DNA of 64,000 nt from Colwellia sp. MB02u-6 (GTDB taxonomy: Bacteria > Pseudomonadota > Gammaproteobacteria > Enterobacterales > Alteromonadaceae). The notes beneath the pieces were generated by a model. The model worked only from the letters and a program-made list of their open reading frames with translations. It was not told the origin of the DNA and did no database searches. Shown one piece after another: positions 46,261 to 56,267 of this stretch. How positions within the stretch are numbered: position 1 is the stretch's first letter; every line of letters begins with the position of its first letter. Both the position numbers and the translations under genes were made by a program. The DNA lies in the NCBI RefSeq assembly GCF_014077095.1, contig NZ_JACGVG010000015.1, positions 91,382 to 155,381 of the forward strand, written 5' to 3'.

Positions 46261-46970
46261 TGAATAAAATTATCGCACTGACCAAGAAAGAGCTACATAG
46301 CTACTTTAGTAGCCCTGTGGCCTACATTATTCTTATTGCTTGTTTGTTGTTATTTAATGTACTTTTTTTTATGCTGATAGAGCAAAATAGAGAAGTGTCA
46401 TTACGAGATATCTTTCAAGTGATGGAGTTTATGTTTATTTTTATTATCCCTTTATTAACCATGAAGTTATTTGCTGAAGAAAAAGCTAATGGCACCATGG
46501 AGTTTTTGCTCACCGCCCCCTTAACACCGAGTATGATCGTGTTAGGTAAATACTTTAGTATGCTAATTTTTTACTCACTGTTAATTAGCATCACTGGCAT
46601 TTATTATTTTATTGTTGAGTATTATGGCAATCCCGACCCTTACAGTATTTTATCGGGTTATGTGGGTATTTGGTTAGAAGGCGCACTTTTCATCGCCATA
46701 GGTTTACTGACTTCGTCGTGGACACGAAATCAAATTATTGCCGCGATGACCTCATACCTGATCCTATTCTCACTGTATTTTTCAATCAGCTTTACCAAGT
46801 ATTTCACCGGCTTTGCGGAAAACTTTCTGATCCAACTCAGCACGCGTAGCCATCTTGAAAATTTCGCTATGGGTATTATCACGGCCAGCGATGTTATCTA
46901 TTATTTAGCCGGTATTGTGCTCTGCTTGGTATTAACTGGCTTGAGCATCAACCATAGGTTGTGGCAATAA
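46260..46970 (+). CDS. ABC-2 type permease (GldF-like)
   Basis: 236 aa membrane subunit with six predicted helices, beginning MNKIIALTKKELHSYFSSPV and AYIILIACLLLFNVLFFML. The conserved segment FAEEKANGTMEFLLTAPL is typical of ABC-2 permeases of this group. It is coupled to the ATPase by a one-base overlap and is followed directly by the auxiliary protein. The exported substrate is unknown. Confidence 0.88.
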   Translation: MNKIIALTKKELHSYFSSPVAYIILIACLLLFNVLFFMLIEQNREVSLRDIFQVMEFMFIFIIPLLTMKLFAEEKANGTMEFLLTAPLTPSMIVLGKYFSMLIFYSLLISITGIYYFIVEYYGNPDPYSILSGYVGIWLEGALFIAIGLLTSSWTRNQIIAAMTSYLILFSLYFSISFTKYFTGFAENFLIQLSTRSHLENFAMGIITASDVIYYLAGIVLCLVLTGLSINHRLWQ

Positions 46971-48689
46971 ATGATGATTAAAAACAATAAAAATTTACTC
47001 CTTAAAAAGTTATTACCTGCTTTGATTGGCGCAGCGCTCTTGCTATTTATATTAGGTTTAGCGTTATTTTATATCGATGCGCAATTTTCTTTGCTGTCAT
47101 TGAGCTTTGCTAGCTGCCTTACATTAGGTGGCAGTATGGCATTTTTTGTTTTGCTCAAGCTAAACAGTCAACTTAATCATACGGATGCTAAGGCGATAAA
47201 AGCCACGTTCAATGCCACTAATTCAACTGATACTAATCAAGGCAAGACTAAGCCCAGTTTTATTGACGCGCGAGGGAAAAAAGTTTGCCTTATTTTTGCT
47301 ATGATTATCGCGAGTATAGGTTTTCTGGCTATCAGTCATTATGCGGCCAATAGCATAACCACGCGATGGGATGTCACGGCAAGTCAACAACACACCTTAA
47401 CTAAAAACACTATCGAGTTTATTCGCACACTGAAAGAAAAAGTTGAATTAACCGCGTTTTATGTCGGTTTGCCACCCAAATATTTACAAGATTTATTTAA
47501 GGAATATGAAAGGCTTTCTGCTGGCTTGATCAGCACGCAAATAATTGACCCGATAGAGAACATTTCATTCGCTGCTAAGTTTGGCAATGTGGTCAGTGGC
47601 GCCGAACGTAAAGTTATTGTGCAGTCAATTCATGGCCGCAAAGATGTTGATTTTAGCGATGACGCACTGACAGAAGAAAAACTCACTAATGCCATTGCTC
47701 GCGCTAGTAGCCCGCCAAGACAGCTTTACTTTCTCACTGGCCACGGTGAATATTCACTGGCAAACACCGACAATGTCGGTTTATCGACCTTTAAACAGTT
47801 ATTGGCTGAGAACAATATGGACAGTAAACCACTGATGTTAGGTATAACTCAGTCGATCCCTGCTGATTGCGATGTGCTGGTGATTGCCGGTGCTCGCACT
47901 GAACTTACCACACAAGAAGATAAGTTAATCATTGAGTATTTAACCGCCGGTGGTGATGCCTTATTTCTGATTGAACATACCACAGTTACCACGCCTGATA
48001 AGCCACTAACCGCAGAACAGCTACAGCAAAACCCGTCATTAAATAACATTATTAATCAGTGGGGACTTAAGGTTAAATCCGACATTGTGGTTGATTTAAC
48101 TAACCATGTCGGTAACGATGTTGGCAGTCCTGCCACCAAAAACTACCAAAAACATAAAGCTATTACCCAAGGTTTAGATTATACCTTTTACGTTAGACCG
48201 CGCTCCATTGAGATGTTAGCCCAACGTCGGCCAAGCATTAAGTTAGCGGTTATTGCCGCGACGGCATCAACAGAAAAAAGTTGGGCAGAAACCAACAGAA
48301 ATTTAGCAATTCAGTATGATCAAGGCATAGACACCCCTGGTCCAGTGCCCATTTCTTATGTGGTACTTGAAGAGCATAAAGAGATAACTGCTAGCCCGAA
48401 TAAAGTGCAAGCGCCCCGTTCTGACACCCGAATGATTGTTTTTACTGATGCAGATTTTTTAACCAATGTGTATATTAATCAATACAGTAATGCCCAAATG
48501 GGGCTAAACATTGTCAACTGGTTAGCTGAGACAGATTATCAGACTTTTTTAAGTGCGAAGGTTATAAAGGTTGAACGCTTAGATTTAACCAGTAAACAAA
48601 AACGTCAGGTCATGGTGATATTATTTTTCAGCCTATTTTTCTTTGTTATTGTTGGCATAGTGGTTTGGTTAAAATCAAAACAGCATTAA
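46971..48689 (+). CDS. GldG-like ABC transporter auxiliary protein
   Basis: 572 aa. Two N-terminal helices (LLPALIGAALLLFILGLALF and the next) and a third near residue 110 (LIFAMIIASIGFLAISHYA), then a large periplasmic domain of the ABC_transp_aux family: TRWDVTASQQHTLT, VELTAFYVGLPPKY, YFLTGHGEYSL. A single C-terminal helix (VILFFSLFFFVIVGIVVWL) anchors the end. The ATG directly abuts the permease stop. A DUF4340 gene that often follows in such operons is missing here; the next gene is convergent. Confidence 0.87.
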   Translation: MMIKNNKNLLLKKLLPALIGAALLLFILGLALFYIDAQFSLLSLSFASCLTLGGSMAFFVLLKLNSQLNHTDAKAIKATFNATNSTDTNQGKTKPSFIDARGKKVCLIFAMIIASIGFLAISHYAANSITTRWDVTASQQHTLTKNTIEFIRTLKEKVELTAFYVGLPPKYLQDLFKEYERLSAGLISTQIIDPIENISFAAKFGNVVSGAERKVIVQSIHGRKDVDFSDDALTEEKLTNAIARASSPPRQLYFLTGHGEYSLANTDNVGLSTFKQLLAENNMDSKPLMLGITQSIPADCDVLVIAGARTELTTQEDKLIIEYLTAGGDALFLIEHTTVTTPDKPLTAEQLQQNPSLNNIINQWGLKVKSDIVVDLTNHVGNDVGSPATKNYQKHKAITQGLDYTFYVRPRSIEMLAQRRPSIKLAVIAATASTEKSWAETNRNLAIQYDQGIDTPGPVPISYVVLEEHKEITASPNKVQAPRSDTRMIVFTDADFLTNVYINQYSNAQMGLNIVNWLAETDYQTFLSAKVIKVERLDLTSKQKRQVMVILFFSLFFFVIVGIVVWLKSKQH

Positions 48690-48738
48690 TATTAGCTATT
48701 GCCTTTTAACATTGCCCCTTAACATTAGCCAATGAATA

Positions 48739-50958
48739 CTAGTCAATGCCCAGCTTGGCTAGCCATAATTGCCAACGAAGTCGCCGATAGCTAAGTTGTA
48801 GTTTTATTAACTGCTTATCACGCTCTTGTTGGCTAATATCATCAGTAAACTTTTGATAGCTTAGTTGTGCAAAGCCGTTTGATATAGCACAAAAGTTCGC
48901 TGACAACTCAGGTCGAGCTGTCGCAATAACATCAGCAAACTGTTGTGCGGTCATCGACCTTGCTTTGACCAATTGATGCTGCGCCATTAATTTTAAGGTT
49001 TTTAAATACAGGGCTTTAATTTTATCCTCAGGTTTCCCTTTCGCCTTGCCCTTAACAACTTTATAGCCATAAAACAGCAAGACGGCGCCAGCTAATATCA
49101 GCAAAAAATATAAAACATTTTTACCCTGCTTTAAACTCGCTAACAGCTGCGCCATAACACGCGATTGCTTTTGGCCCGTATAACCAATAACCCAACGTGT
49201 CCATTGGTAATCAATGGCGTCAATTTGCATTTTAACTTGCTTATACCACCACATGGCGCGTAACGCTTGCAGCGAAAAAAATCCGGAAGATAAATCATCA
49301 TACTCCTGCATTAAGCTAGTCGAAAATCCCCTTTCAACACGTTCTGGATCAACCGCTGCCGTTGGGTCAATGCGCTGCCAGCCGTCGTTGGGTAACCAAA
49401 CCTCAGACCAAGCATGGGCATTGCGCTGATAAACACTTAAATAATTTCCGCTGAGATTGAACTCGCCACCTAAGTAACCAACCACCATGCGAGTAGGAAT
49501 GCCGGCAGCACGCATTAAATAAGTAAAGCTACTAGCATAATGCTCACAAAATCCCGCACGAGTGTCGAAATAAAACTGGTCTAAACTATGGTTATTCAGC
49601 CGAGGTGGCTGCAAGGTATAATAATAGTTTTCTTCATTAAGTTCAGTTAACACCTGATTAATTAACTGGCGGTCATCAGGATACTGCTGACGTAATTGTT
49701 GGCCTTTAGCGAGCAATTTAGGGTTATTGTCAGTGCTTAATAGCAAATTTAAAGCACGGCTAGTATCAGACAATGTCGCTGACATTTTGGCTGCTGGATA
49801 ACTGGTGACTTGATAACTTAATGTTTGACTAATAATACCGCGATAAAACAAGGCAAAGTCATTACGCTGGCCAATATTACCTTGCTCACTGGTGGCGAAA
49901 TCGAGTGCAAATAACCAAGATTGAAAACTAGGCTCAGCAATCACCTGATAGGTTAATCCTCTGCCAGGTAATTCAATATCAGCTGAACTGTTCGCATGCT
50001 CCAAGGTAGCTGAACCATAACTACTTTGAGCACTTTGACTATTTTGAGTTTCGTCTCGACGGCTTTGTCGCCAAGTTACGCCGTCAAAATCATCTAATAC
50101 CATCGCCCGCCAATACAGCTGTGCATGTTTAGGCTTACTATTTTGAAAACTGACCCGAAACGCCAATTCATCCGACAAAGCTAATTGCGCAATATCGCCA
50201 ATTTTTACACTATCAGACAGACCCACTTTTGCTGATTCAACACTTGGCACTTGCCAAAAGGGACTGAGCTTGGGAAATCCGACAAATAACGCCACCGCTA
50301 AAGGCACTGAATATAAGCTCAGTTTAGCGACTAATTTAGCTTGTGCTAATACCGCCATTGTTGGTGCAAATAAGTTAAGTAGAATCATGAAATTGCCAAA
50401 AACCAAAACAATAACAGCCAATGAAAAATAAATAGATTGAATAAAAATTAATGAAGAGGTGGCAACAAAAATGCCTAATACCACCAGTTGATATAAATCT
50501 TTTCGCCTCGGTATTTCAAACATCTTTAAACTATAAGCGAAGCATAATAAATGCATCATGCTCAGCAAAATCCCTAATGTTTGCCCCGCAACAGCGATAG
50601 CCACACTGCCTGAAATAGCTAATAATAAAATCAACCAAGACGGTAGTATTTTAGCTGTTACATAGCTTTTTATCGATTGGCTCGGCTTTGATGCCAGAGC
50701 GCCTTTGCGGGCAATATTCAAATACACAATAAACTGCAGCGCCAAGGCAAAAGTGGCAAACAACAAATATACCAGGTGCAACTGTAAAACTAAGCTTGCA
50801 AGGTTAAGCAGCTGAAAAATTAATAAACAAAAATACATTTGACTAGTAAGCTGTAGCGCACTATTTTCGCTATAACTTTTACTTTTGCTAGGTGTAAGCT
50901 TTTGTTTAAGGCTGTGCTTAGGCCCTAGTTCAACGCTAGGTTTAATTATTTTTGTCAT
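48739..50958 (-). CDS. TgpA-like transglutaminase (DUF3488)
   Basis: 739 aa. Several N-terminal membrane helices (DUF3488, about residues 35-220), then a periplasmic transglutaminase-like domain. The catalytic triad is visible: Cys in AGFCEHYASS (about 469), His in RNAHAWSEVW (about 515), Asp in RIDPTAAVDPE (about 529). One more helix near residue 630 is followed by a cytoplasmic tail (DUF4129-like). Related TgpA of Pseudomonas is an essential periplasmic transglutaminase. Third gene of the moxR-DUF58-tgpA unit, 7 bp after the DUF58 gene. Confidence 0.9.
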   Translation of the reverse strand: MTKIIKPSVELGPKHSLKQKLTPSKSKSYSENSALQLTSQMYFCLLIFQLLNLASLVLQLHLVYLLFATFALALQFIVYLNIARKGALASKPSQSIKSYVTAKILPSWLILLLAISGSVAIAVAGQTLGILLSMMHLLCFAYSLKMFEIPRRKDLYQLVVLGIFVATSSLIFIQSIYFSLAVIVLVFGNFMILLNLFAPTMAVLAQAKLVAKLSLYSVPLAVALFVGFPKLSPFWQVPSVESAKVGLSDSVKIGDIAQLALSDELAFRVSFQNSKPKHAQLYWRAMVLDDFDGVTWRQSRRDETQNSQSAQSSYGSATLEHANSSADIELPGRGLTYQVIAEPSFQSWLFALDFATSEQGNIGQRNDFALFYRGIISQTLSYQVTSYPAAKMSATLSDTSRALNLLLSTDNNPKLLAKGQQLRQQYPDDRQLINQVLTELNEENYYYTLQPPRLNNHSLDQFYFDTRAGFCEHYASSFTYLMRAAGIPTRMVVGYLGGEFNLSGNYLSVYQRNAHAWSEVWLPNDGWQRIDPTAAVDPERVERGFSTSLMQEYDDLSSGFFSLQALRAMWWYKQVKMQIDAIDYQWTRWVIGYTGQKQSRVMAQLLASLKQGKNVLYFLLILAGAVLLFYGYKVVKGKAKGKPEDKIKALYLKTLKLMAQHQLVKARSMTAQQFADVIATARPELSANFCAISNGFAQLSYQKFTDDISQQERDKQLIKLQLSYRRLRWQLWLAKLGID

Positions 50959-50965
50959 CGTGCCC

Positions 50966-52096
50966 TCAATAACGTGCCAATGCGGTTAAGCATTTTAAGG
51001 TATGTTGTGCACTATAGTCATACTCAACGACTTGGTTAGGGAGTTTCAATGAAAAGGCTATTTGCTTAGTACTACAGTCTTTAATCGCATAACTTAACCA
51101 ACTTAAACGCTGTTCAAGTGTGCCGTTTGGCAGGCGCTCAAAGTCTAACTGCAACTTACCTGATAAGGCTTGTTGATATTGTTTTGTTAACCAACCTTGT
51201 CCTTGTGCCACATGCTTCCATGCCACACGACTCAGGGGTTCACCCAGCTGATAATGTTGCAATTGGTGAAATTCATCTTGGCCCGATTGAAAACTATCTT
51301 GGTAACTTTCAAGGTTATTTTCCGCCTCTTCAATCGCCCGGTTTTGTTGCTTATCGGTCCAAGCATTGGCGATAGGCTTTGGATAAGCGGTAACTTGCTG
51401 AGCAAAGTCTAATCGGGTCCAAGTTTTAAATAACCCAAAGCCAAATTCGCTGATAATTAACACGCGACCCAGTGGGTATTGCCCTCGCTGACAAACCCGA
51501 TAAGGTATCCAAATGTTGTTTTCACCTATTTCGAGTTGTGCCAATGTTATTTTGCTAAGCGCACTGTTGCTTGGTTTACGCTTGCTTGGTTTATTTTCGT
51601 TCACGCTGTGATCAAGTACTTGTTCGGTCTTTACCCTTGCTTGATCAAAAGAAAAGCTAATAGTAAAACGAACTTTTTTACTGGTTATCACTAGGGGAAA
51701 ATATAGTGGTGAATCAACAAAGCCTTGCAATGAATTTGTCGCTTGAAACTCTAAGCCAGAAAGATTAAAAAAACTATGGTGCAAAACCACAATGAAAAAA
51801 CTGACTAATAAATAGCTGATCAATATAATGACATTATTCTGATAGTTGGTGCCCAGTAAAAACAGCAACAGCATAAACATTAACAAACCCGCACCAAAAC
51901 GTGTGGGAATAATAAAAATATTATGATGATTAATTTGTTGTCGGCTGGCTTGCGGAATTCGACGAGTTAGCCAAGCATTAAAGTGCTTATGCACTTCGCT
52001 TTTCAAGCTAGCGATTATCGACCCTGAGCTTATCGAAGAGAACACGATTTTTTTCCTTTGCTTAATAACTAACGCCCCCTTTTTACTCGATGGCAA
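50966..52096 (-). CDS. DUF58 domain protein
   Basis: 376 aa. Two hydrophobic helices close together near residues 70-105 (GLLMFMLLLFLLGTNYQ, VIILISYLLVSFFIVVLHH) are followed by the DUF58 domain, recognisable from RVCQRGQYPLGRVLI, SEFGFGLFKTW and LGEPLSRVAWKHVAQGQGW. DUF58 proteins carry a von Willebrand-like fold and work with MoxR ATPases. The start is uncertain because residues 1-40 are poorly conserved in type. 82 bp separate it from moxR. Confidence 0.88.
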   Translation of the reverse strand: MPSSKKGALVIKQRKKIVFSSISSGSIIASLKSEVHKHFNAWLTRRIPQASRQQINHHNIFIIPTRFGAGLLMFMLLLFLLGTNYQNNVIILISYLLVSFFIVVLHHSFFNLSGLEFQATNSLQGFVDSPLYFPLVITSKKVRFTISFSFDQARVKTEQVLDHSVNENKPSKRKPSNSALSKITLAQLEIGENNIWIPYRVCQRGQYPLGRVLIISEFGFGLFKTWTRLDFAQQVTAYPKPIANAWTDKQQNRAIEEAENNLESYQDSFQSGQDEFHQLQHYQLGEPLSRVAWKHVAQGQGWLTKQYQQALSGKLQLDFERLPNGTLEQRLSWLSYAIKDCSTKQIAFSLKLPNQVVEYDYSAQHTLKCLTALARY

Positions 52097-52178
52097 TCAC
52101 TTATCTTTATAACTTAACTTCATAATTAAACTGCTTAATTTAACGCTATCATTTAACGCGCTGATTTGAAATGCACAT

Positions 52179-53108
52179 TTAAAACAACGGGTTAGTTGGG
52201 TCAATCTGCGACAATATTTGCTGAGAAATTTCATCCGCTTGCTCAAATATATGATGTTGTTGTGGCGCTAGTCTATGTTCACATACTGGGGAGAATACCG
52301 CTTGAATATCTTCGGGTATAACATAATCACGATTTTGTATAAAAGCCCATGACTTGGCGGCAGCCAGCAATGATTTTCCTGCACGTGGCGATAACACCTT
52401 AGCTTGTGACTCACTTTGTCGACTCACTCTGCATAGTGCAATCACATAATCTACAATCGCAGGCGCAACACAAATAGTAGCAATATGCTGTTGTATTTCC
52501 CGTAATTGCTCAACACCAAGAAAAGGCTTAATATCCATAACATCACGGTGTGATGTTATGGATTGTAAAATTTTACGCTCGGCATCTATGCTAGGAAATC
52601 CTAAAGAAATTCGCATCATAAAACGGTCTAATTGCGACTCTGGCAACGGATAAGTGCCCGCATGTGACATGGGATTTTGTGTCGCTATAACAAAAAATGG
52701 CTCAGGTAATAGATGGGTTACACCGTCAACACTCACTCGCCCTTCCTCCATGGCCTCTAGCAAGGCACTTTGGGTTTTAGGACTGGCGCGGTTCACTTCG
52801 TCTGCTAACACCACTTGATTAAATATCGCGCCTGGATGTAATTGAAATAACTTTGTCGCTTTATCAAAAATAGCAACACCAATAACATCGGCGGGCATCA
52901 AATCTGAAGTAAATTGAATACGTTGATATGACAAACCTAAAGTTAAGGCTAAGGTGTTAGCTAAGGTAGTTTTACCCATACCAGGTAAGTCTTCAATTAA
53001 AATATGGCCTTTAGCAAACAAACACGCCAAGGCTAATTGCACTTGATGAGGTTTGCCAATAACGACAGATTCGATTTGAGCCAAAATATTGGCAACCACA
53101 GTTTGCAT
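52179..53108 (-). CDS. MoxR family AAA+ ATPase
   Basis: 309 aa. Walker A GMGKTT (43-48), Walker B VLADEVNRASPKTQSALLEAMEEG in pieces, sensor 1 ATQNP, and the arginine-finger region ESQLDRFMM. MoxR ATPases act as chaperone-like factors for maturation of partner complexes, usually together with DUF58/VWA proteins. First gene of the minus-strand moxR-DUF58-tgpA operon. A 12-bp tandem repeat lies 95-142 bp upstream of its start. Confidence 0.93.
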   Translation of the reverse strand: MQTVVANILAQIESVVIGKPHQVQLALACLFAKGHILIEDLPGMGKTTLANTLALTLGLSYQRIQFTSDLMPADVIGVAIFDKATKLFQLHPGAIFNQVVLADEVNRASPKTQSALLEAMEEGRVSVDGVTHLLPEPFFVIATQNPMSHAGTYPLPESQLDRFMMRISLGFPSIDAERKILQSITSHRDVMDIKPFLGVEQLREIQQHIATICVAPAIVDYVIALCRVSRQSESQAKVLSPRAGKSLLAAAKSWAFIQNRDYVIPEDIQAVFSPVCEHRLAPQQHHIFEQADEISQQILSQIDPTNPLF

Positions 53109-53560
53109 ACTTGTCGTTCCTTCTTATTGAAAAATTAGCATAATTAATTATTTAACGAATACCCAGTTAAATAAACCCTCATTAGATTATCTGTACACTA
53201 AATGTAGCAGTAGATGCAGCAGTAAGTGCAGCAGTAAGTGCAGTAGTAAAACCCTGGAAATAGTATTGAAATCAAAAAAACTGTCATTAGCCAAAGAATA
53301 GAGCAAAAAAAAGCCGCTTATTTGACCTTAATCAACAAACGACAATATGGCCTTGTGGCATGCTAGCCAGATGTGTAAATAGAGACAGTAAATAAGCATA
53401 AATTTACTTTTGATATATCGCTATTTTTTAGCTCAGTTATGCTTTCACTCTCAAATATAGGTCGAATAGTGGCAGAATAATGGTCGAGTTTACCTTTATC
53501 ATTAACAGCAACTAACTCAGCAAACATGCGCGATTATAGATCGCATTTCGGAGATAAGTT
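53109..53560. other. Divergent intergenic region, moxR / AstE-like gene
   Basis: No gene. It holds a 12-bp tandem repeat (53203-53250) on the moxR side and a short palindrome, GCGATTATAGATCGC, about 10 bp before the ribosome site (GGAG) of the AstE-like gene on the other side. Promoters for both directions must lie here. Confidence 0.55.
53203..53250. repeat. 12-bp tandem repeat, four copies
   Basis: Units TGTAGCAGTAGA, TGCAGCAGTAAG, TGCAGCAGTAAG and TGCAGTAGTAAA stand back to back upstream of moxR. The period of 12 is a multiple of three, but no reading frame of substance runs through it. Confidence 0.75.
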
Positions 53561-54640
53561 ATGGATGTCGATTTTAGCGAAATAAGCTATTTAGTTAACC
53601 CATCTAATCTTACATTACATGCCGATCATCAGCAGTTTTTGTTATCATTAATTAGCCCTACCGTTATAGATATCCATGGCGAAAACAATAATGAATGGCG
53701 AGTTATTTCAACATTATTACAGGGTAATGAACCGTCAGGGCTTATTGCCATACATCGATGGCTGACCAGAGAAAATTTTTTACCTCGACCTAAAACGAAT
53801 ATTCGCATCGTTATTTCATCTGTTGAAGCGGCTACTTATCAGCATTTACTGCATCACAGATACCTGCCCGATGGGGTTGATTTAAATCGCTGTTTTAACG
53901 AAAAAAGTATCCGAAGCGGTATTGATGGAAAAAATAAAAATATTGACGGCTATATTCAACGAGCGAAATTAATAGAAAATGCCATCCGCGAGGTTAACCC
54001 TACAGCTATTATTGATTTACATAATACTTCAGGTAATGGCCCTGCCTTTGCCGTTAGTACGCTGATTAACCCCAATGTGTTGTCAATTACGTCTTATTTT
54101 TGCGATACCTTGATTTTATCTGATATTAGTATCGGCGCTATGATGGAGCTTAATTTCTCCTGCCCTGTAGTTATGATTGAGTGTGGTGGTAGTTTTGATG
54201 ACCAAGCACATGATGTTGCCTATAATGGTATCAAAAAATTTACCCTTTTCGATGGTCATTGTACTTTACCACAAGATAAGGCAGTGCAAATTCTTTACAA
54301 ACCTTTGCGCTTAGTCATTAAAGCAGAGCGAAAACTATCATTTAGCAAACGTGACGAAGGCTATAGTGGCGTAACCTTGCGACAAAATATTGAACAATTT
54401 AACTACGGTGGATGCTGTGAGGGACTGCTATTAGGCTGGCTTGATGATGAGGGTTTAGAAAACCTTGAAATGTTAAACGACCAGGGGGTAAACGTGATCG
54501 AACAGTACTTTAAAATGGTTGATAATAAATTGCTCTGTGCAACCAACTTGAAAATTTTCATGGCGTCAAATCAAAGCCATATTGCCCGTTCCGATTGCCT
54601 ATTTTATGTGGTTAATAGCGGCAATAATTATCTTTCATAG
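53561..54640 (+). CDS. Succinylglutamate desuccinylase/aspartoacylase-like protein
   Basis: 359 aa of the AstE/AspA (M14-like zinc) fold. The first metal motif, normally HGNE, reads QGNE (Gln54, Glu57) in STLLQGNEPSG. The third ligand His154 is present in IIDLHNTSGNGPAF, and the substrate motif DLNRCF is at 108-112. A catalytic-type Glu follows in VMIECGG. Substrate unknown. The Gln could still ligate zinc or the enzyme may be altered. The start has GGAG eight bases upstream. Monocistronic. Confidence 0.78.
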   Translation: MDVDFSEISYLVNPSNLTLHADHQQFLLSLISPTVIDIHGENNNEWRVISTLLQGNEPSGLIAIHRWLTRENFLPRPKTNIRIVISSVEAATYQHLLHHRYLPDGVDLNRCFNEKSIRSGIDGKNKNIDGYIQRAKLIENAIREVNPTAIIDLHNTSGNGPAFAVSTLINPNVLSITSYFCDTLILSDISIGAMMELNFSCPVVMIECGGSFDDQAHDVAYNGIKKFTLFDGHCTLPQDKAVQILYKPLRLVIKAERKLSFSKRDEGYSGVTLRQNIEQFNYGGCCEGLLLGWLDDEGLENLEMLNDQGVNVIEQYFKMVDNKLLCATNLKIFMASNQSHIARSDCLFYVVNSGNNYLS

Positions 54641-54919
54641 CTATCTTTGCTAAAAATAAGTCAATAATCACTACTCAATAACTAGCAAATAACTATCAGT
54701 TTGATTAACGTGATAAAAAGTCAGATTACGCTGGATTAATGCGGCGCTATAAAGCCGTTAATGTTTAACTTGATATTTTTGCGGTAACACTGATTTCATT
54801 TAACTCAAGAAAATAAACTTTAGCTTACACTGGTCTACTTCTTTAGATTGAACATATCAACGACTCTGACCCTATTGATAAAGCTGATTAATAGGTCATT
54901 GATAAAAAACCTGAGGTAA
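54641..54919. other. Intergenic between convergent genes
   Basis: No gene seen. A weak hairpin around 54755-54775 (CGGC with GCCG) is the only terminator-like structure. The rest is AT-rich without repeats. Confidence 0.45.
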
Positions 54920-56182
54920 CTAACCAATACCAAATGGTGCATCAGATATCGCTTGTTCTAAGGCTATATCCTCTAAACCTAAGTCGCGTAGCGCGTGAAT
55001 AAACTTCAAAGTTTTAAAACTATCAAACCATACGGTCAGTTGTTTGTTAAATTGTGCTTGCTTGTTCACTTGTTGCTTAACCACAAAATTCAGTAAGCCT
55101 ATGTTGATTAAAGCCTGCTGGCTCTTTTCAGGTAAAAAAACCAGCCATAGTTCAGGTTGTTGTCGATATTGCCATAGCTGTTTAAATGCCTGTAAACAGG
55201 CTTTTAATTGCACAAAAACTGCTGGATTATAGTATTGATAATCTTGCCCTTGTTCGACAAGTTGCATGATATTTTGCACTGCTGGCCCAGTACCAAAAGG
55301 CACACGTTGTGAAGGTCTAGCCTCTAACTTTATCCTTACCTCGTCTAAGTAAGCCACCTCTCCCAATTTAGCCAACTTGTTTAACAGGTAAAAGTCTTCA
55401 CCGGCATTGCGTTTAGGAAAACCCCGCGCCTGACAGTAGGCAAGCATATCAAAAGATAAAATACTGCCAATGGTAAAATAAGCATAAGGTGATTGCGCAT
55501 AGTGCAAACCAGCAACGTAATAGCGTAAAGCGTTTTCGTAGCGTAAATTGGCTTGATGAATGGCTTGGTGTTCACTGTGATGATAAAAATCACAGCAAGT
55601 AGCAACGGCATGCTTAAGCGCTACATTATTAACAGCATGAGCTGTAAAGTAATTATCCGGCAAATAGGCGTCAGCGTCTGTTGAATGTACCCAAGAAGAA
55701 TTAATATGACCTTGAGTAAATAATTTTATCGCTAAGTCGGCGCCAATTTTTCTTGCTAAACCTACGCCCTGATCGGATGGAATAGGTTGGCTGTAACGAT
55801 TAACTATTAAGATTGACGCATTAACCGTGTTATGGCGACTCGAATGGCACAAGTTAATTAAGCTTAAATTACCTTGCTGCCAAATCAGTTCACCGCGTTC
55901 AGTAATACTCTGCGCTAAGTCACTTTGCGCTTGTTGGTGCTGACGGCCAAAATCGCTGTCGGGCTGATTAACCACGACGATTAACAAACACGGTTGCTCG
56001 ACCAATGTCGAGGCAATAAATCGGTCAATAAATTGCGCAGACTCTTCAAACGCTGGAATAACAAGCACGTGCTGATAGTTGCCCTGTTCTGGAAACGACG
56101 CCAGCAATAGTACTTCTGGCTCAGCATAATGGGCTAAATATTTAGCCCATGTTTTATGTTGCGTAGCGCTGTTGTTAGTCAT
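54920..56182 (-). CDS. Glycosyltransferase family 2-like protein
   Basis: 420 aa, soluble. The GT-A fold is suggested by VLVIPAFEESAQFIDRFI at the N-terminus, the DxD-like HSTDADAYLPDNYF in the middle, and AGEDFYLLNKLAKLG with the ED catalytic-type pair. The C-terminal 150 residues are helical and not recognised. The acceptor and donor sugars are unknown. There is no polysaccharide cluster around it. It lies 85 bp downstream of miaE on the same strand and may be co-transcribed. Confidence 0.7.
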   Translation of the reverse strand: MTNNSATQHKTWAKYLAHYAEPEVLLLASFPEQGNYQHVLVIPAFEESAQFIDRFIASTLVEQPCLLIVVVNQPDSDFGRQHQQAQSDLAQSITERGELIWQQGNLSLINLCHSSRHNTVNASILIVNRYSQPIPSDQGVGLARKIGADLAIKLFTQGHINSSWVHSTDADAYLPDNYFTAHAVNNVALKHAVATCCDFYHHSEHQAIHQANLRYENALRYYVAGLHYAQSPYAYFTIGSILSFDMLAYCQARGFPKRNAGEDFYLLNKLAKLGEVAYLDEVRIKLEARPSQRVPFGTGPAVQNIMQLVEQGQDYQYYNPAVFVQLKACLQAFKQLWQYRQQPELWLVFLPEKSQQALINIGLLNFVVKQQVNKQAQFNKQLTVWFDSFKTLKFIHALRDLGLEDIALEQAISDAPFGIG

Positions 56183-56267
56183 GGTACTTATTACCTTAAA
56201 AGCTTACATGCCTTTATACTGGAAGAAAAGTCAGTTTCAAAGCTATACCCCAAATACGCATTGCACA

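Noticed and set aside
45433..48689. Gliding motility machinery
   Set aside because: Only the ABC transporter part resembles GldA, GldF and GldG. None of the other gliding genes are present, and such transporters are common in non-gliding proteobacteria.
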